Assembly: GCA_003242195.1 (NCBI GenBank)
Contig: QGUQ01000138.1
Span: 1-5,497 of the forward strand
Reading direction: 5' to 3'
Origin: Bacillota bacterium
GTDB taxonomy: Bacteria; Bacillota; Sulfobacillia; Thermaerobacterales; Thermaerobacteraceae
Length of the DNA: 5,497 bases
Position 1 is the stretch's first letter. The number at the start of each line of letters is the position of its first letter. Below, one piece after another: positions 4,551-5,497 of this stretch. Made by a program: the position numbers and the translations under genes. The notes under the pieces were generated by a model, which was not told where the DNA came from, did not search any database, and was given only the letters and a program-made list of their open reading frames with translations.

Positions 4551-5497
4551 CTGGCGTCCCGGACCAGATCCGGCCAGCGGTCCGCCCAGGGCCGGGCCTC
4601 CTCCAGCTGGGCGGCCAGCCGGAAGAGGGTCGCCTCGTCGCCGAAGCGTCCGGTGAACATGACGCCGATGGGCAGGCCTTGCGCGTTCCAGTAGAGCGGT
4701 ACCGACATGGCCGGCTGCCCCGTGAGATTGGCTAGCGGGGTGAAGGGCGTGAAGGCCGCGGCCCGGAAGAAGGCGGTCAAGGGCTCGTCGGGCGGCGGGG
4801 CCAGGGTACCCAGGGGCAGCGGTGGTTCCGCCAGCGTCGGGGTGAGGAGCACGTCGTAGTCCAGGAAGAACCGGGCCACGGCCCGGGCCACGCGCTGCAT
4901 CGCCCACACCGCCTCCAGGTAGGCGGGGGCCGTTTGCTCCTTGCCCATCTCGTACAGGGCCCGGGTGAGGGGCTCCAGGTCGTCCGGCCCGGGTTCCCGC
5001 CCGGTGACCCGTGCCATGGCGTTCACGGCGGCGGTGCACCCGGCGGTCCAGATCACCGTGAACACCGGCAGCAGTTGCTCCACGTCCACCTGCGGGGCTG
5101 CTTCCTCCACGTGATGGCCGAGCTCCTCGCACAGCCTGGCCGCTTCCTCCACCGCCTGCACGCAGTCCGGGTGGACCGGCGCGCCGGTCGGCGGCTCCGT
5201 GGTGAAGGCGATGCGGAGGCGCCCGGGGTCAGCACCAACCTCCTCGGTGTAGGGGCGGGCAGGAGGTGGTGCCCAGTACGGATCGCCCACGTCCGGGCCG
5301 GCAATGGCGTCCAGTAGCGCCGCGCTGTCCCGTACCGACCGGGTGACCGCGTGTTCCACCACCAGGCCGCTCATGATGTCCCCCACGTCCGGGCCCAGGG
5401 GCGTGCGGGCCCGCGTGGGCTTGAGGCCGAAGACCCCGCAACAGGAGGCGGGGATCCGGATGGACCCGCCGCCATCGTTGGCGTGGGCAAGGGGGGG
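4547..5497 (-). CDS. Amidase-signature family hydrolase, N-terminal part beyond the window
   Basis: Amidase-signature enzymes hydrolyse carboxamides with a Ser-cisSer-Lys triad. The frame is open through base 5497, so the gene starts outside; 316 residues are visible and about 150-180 are missing. Visible residues 4-18 read AHANDGGGSIRIPAS, the core of the signature, and Ser12 (codon 5462-5464) should be the nucleophile. The Lys and cis-Ser lie in the missing part. Later landmarks are CGVFGLKPTRAR at 20-31, TRSVRDSAALLDAIAGPD at 52-69, TGAPVHPDC at 102-110, and the C-terminal GLPIGVMFTGRFGDEA followed by LAAQLEEARPWADRWP. A start at the GTG of 5386 would delete the nucleophile, so it is rejected. 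The HANDGGGSIRIPAS and PVHPDC wording recalls the 6-aminohexanoate cyclic-dimer hydrolase (NylA) branch, but substrate cannot be read from sequence. No GatB/GatC neighbour is seen, which argues against a tRNA amidotransferase subunit. Confidence 0.92.
   Translation of the reverse strand, partial: PPLAHANDGGGSIRIPASCCGVFGLKPTRARTPLGPDVGDIMSGLVVEHAVTRSVRDSAALLDAIAGPDVGDPYWAPPPARPYTEEVGADPGRLRIAFTTEPPTGAPVHPDCVQAVEEAARLCEELGHHVEEAAPQVDVEQLLPVFTVIWTAGCTAAVNAMARVTGREPGPDDLEPLTRALYEMGKEQTAPAYLEAVWAMQRVARAVARFFLDYDVLLTPTLAEPPLPLGTLAPPPDEPLTAFFRAAAFTPFTPLANLTGQPAMSVPLYWNAQGLPIGVMFTGRFGDEATLFRLAAQLEEARPWADRWPDLVRDAS

Noticed and set aside
3894..5132. Long 412-codon minus-strand open frame across the DinB-family and amidase genes.
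   Set aside because: It covers both genes in another frame, reads as a Gly/Arg/Pro/Ala-rich string without family motifs, and is the expected shadow of genes with G/C-rich third positions.
5491..5497. Run of seven G at the right edge.
   Set aside because: It is in-frame coding sequence of the amidase (Pro-Pro and the start of Leu on the minus strand) at the window border.

Overview
The window is very GC-rich, roughly 70% by eye, with strong G/C preference at third codon positions, GTG start codons and tightly overlapping genes. It looks like ordinary chromosomal metabolic DNA from a high-GC bacterium. Gene content (a PxpA/KipI/KipA trio, a DinB-family protein, an IlvG/ILVBL-like thiamine enzyme) and a strong AGGTGATCC ribosome-binding site would fit a high-GC Firmicutes lineage, but Actinobacteria or Chloroflexi cannot be excluded. 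I see no rRNA, tRNA, CRISPR array, transposase or phage gene.

The left part reads rightward. It begins inside a thiamine-diphosphate (ThDP) enzyme of the acetolactate-synthase-like superfamily, cut at its 5' end by the window edge (codons from base 2, stop at 1169-1171). A 118-base gap follows, holding a small hairpin and a weak extended -10 candidate. Then comes a compact 5-oxoprolinase operon: pxpA (1290-2117), pxpB (2114-2932) and pxpC (2929-3876). Both junctions are 4-base GTGA overlaps, so the three subunits are probably translated in a coupled way. Together they should open 5-oxo-L-proline to L-glutamate at the expense of ATP.

The right part reads leftward and converges on pxpC with only 25 bases between stops. 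It holds a small DinB/YfiT-like metal-binding four-helix protein (3902-4390) and, upstream of it, an amidase-signature hydrolase (4547 to beyond 5497). The amidase runs off the right edge, which cuts away its N-terminal third. The 156-base gap between them is the least ordinary stretch. It holds a near-perfect tandem repeat of a 13-base unit just before the dinB ribosome-binding site, a three-part inverted repeat, and a weak promoter candidate.

The clearest functional theme is amide-bond and cyclic-amide hydrolysis: 5-oxoprolinase plus an amidase resembling the cyclic-dimer hydrolase branch. The ThDP enzyme may share a transcript with pxpABC, but its link to that pathway is not evident from sequence. 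I found no strong evidence of a wholly new system. The best items for a second look are the dinB leader repeats, the inverted repeat beside them, and the neighbourhood pairing itself.
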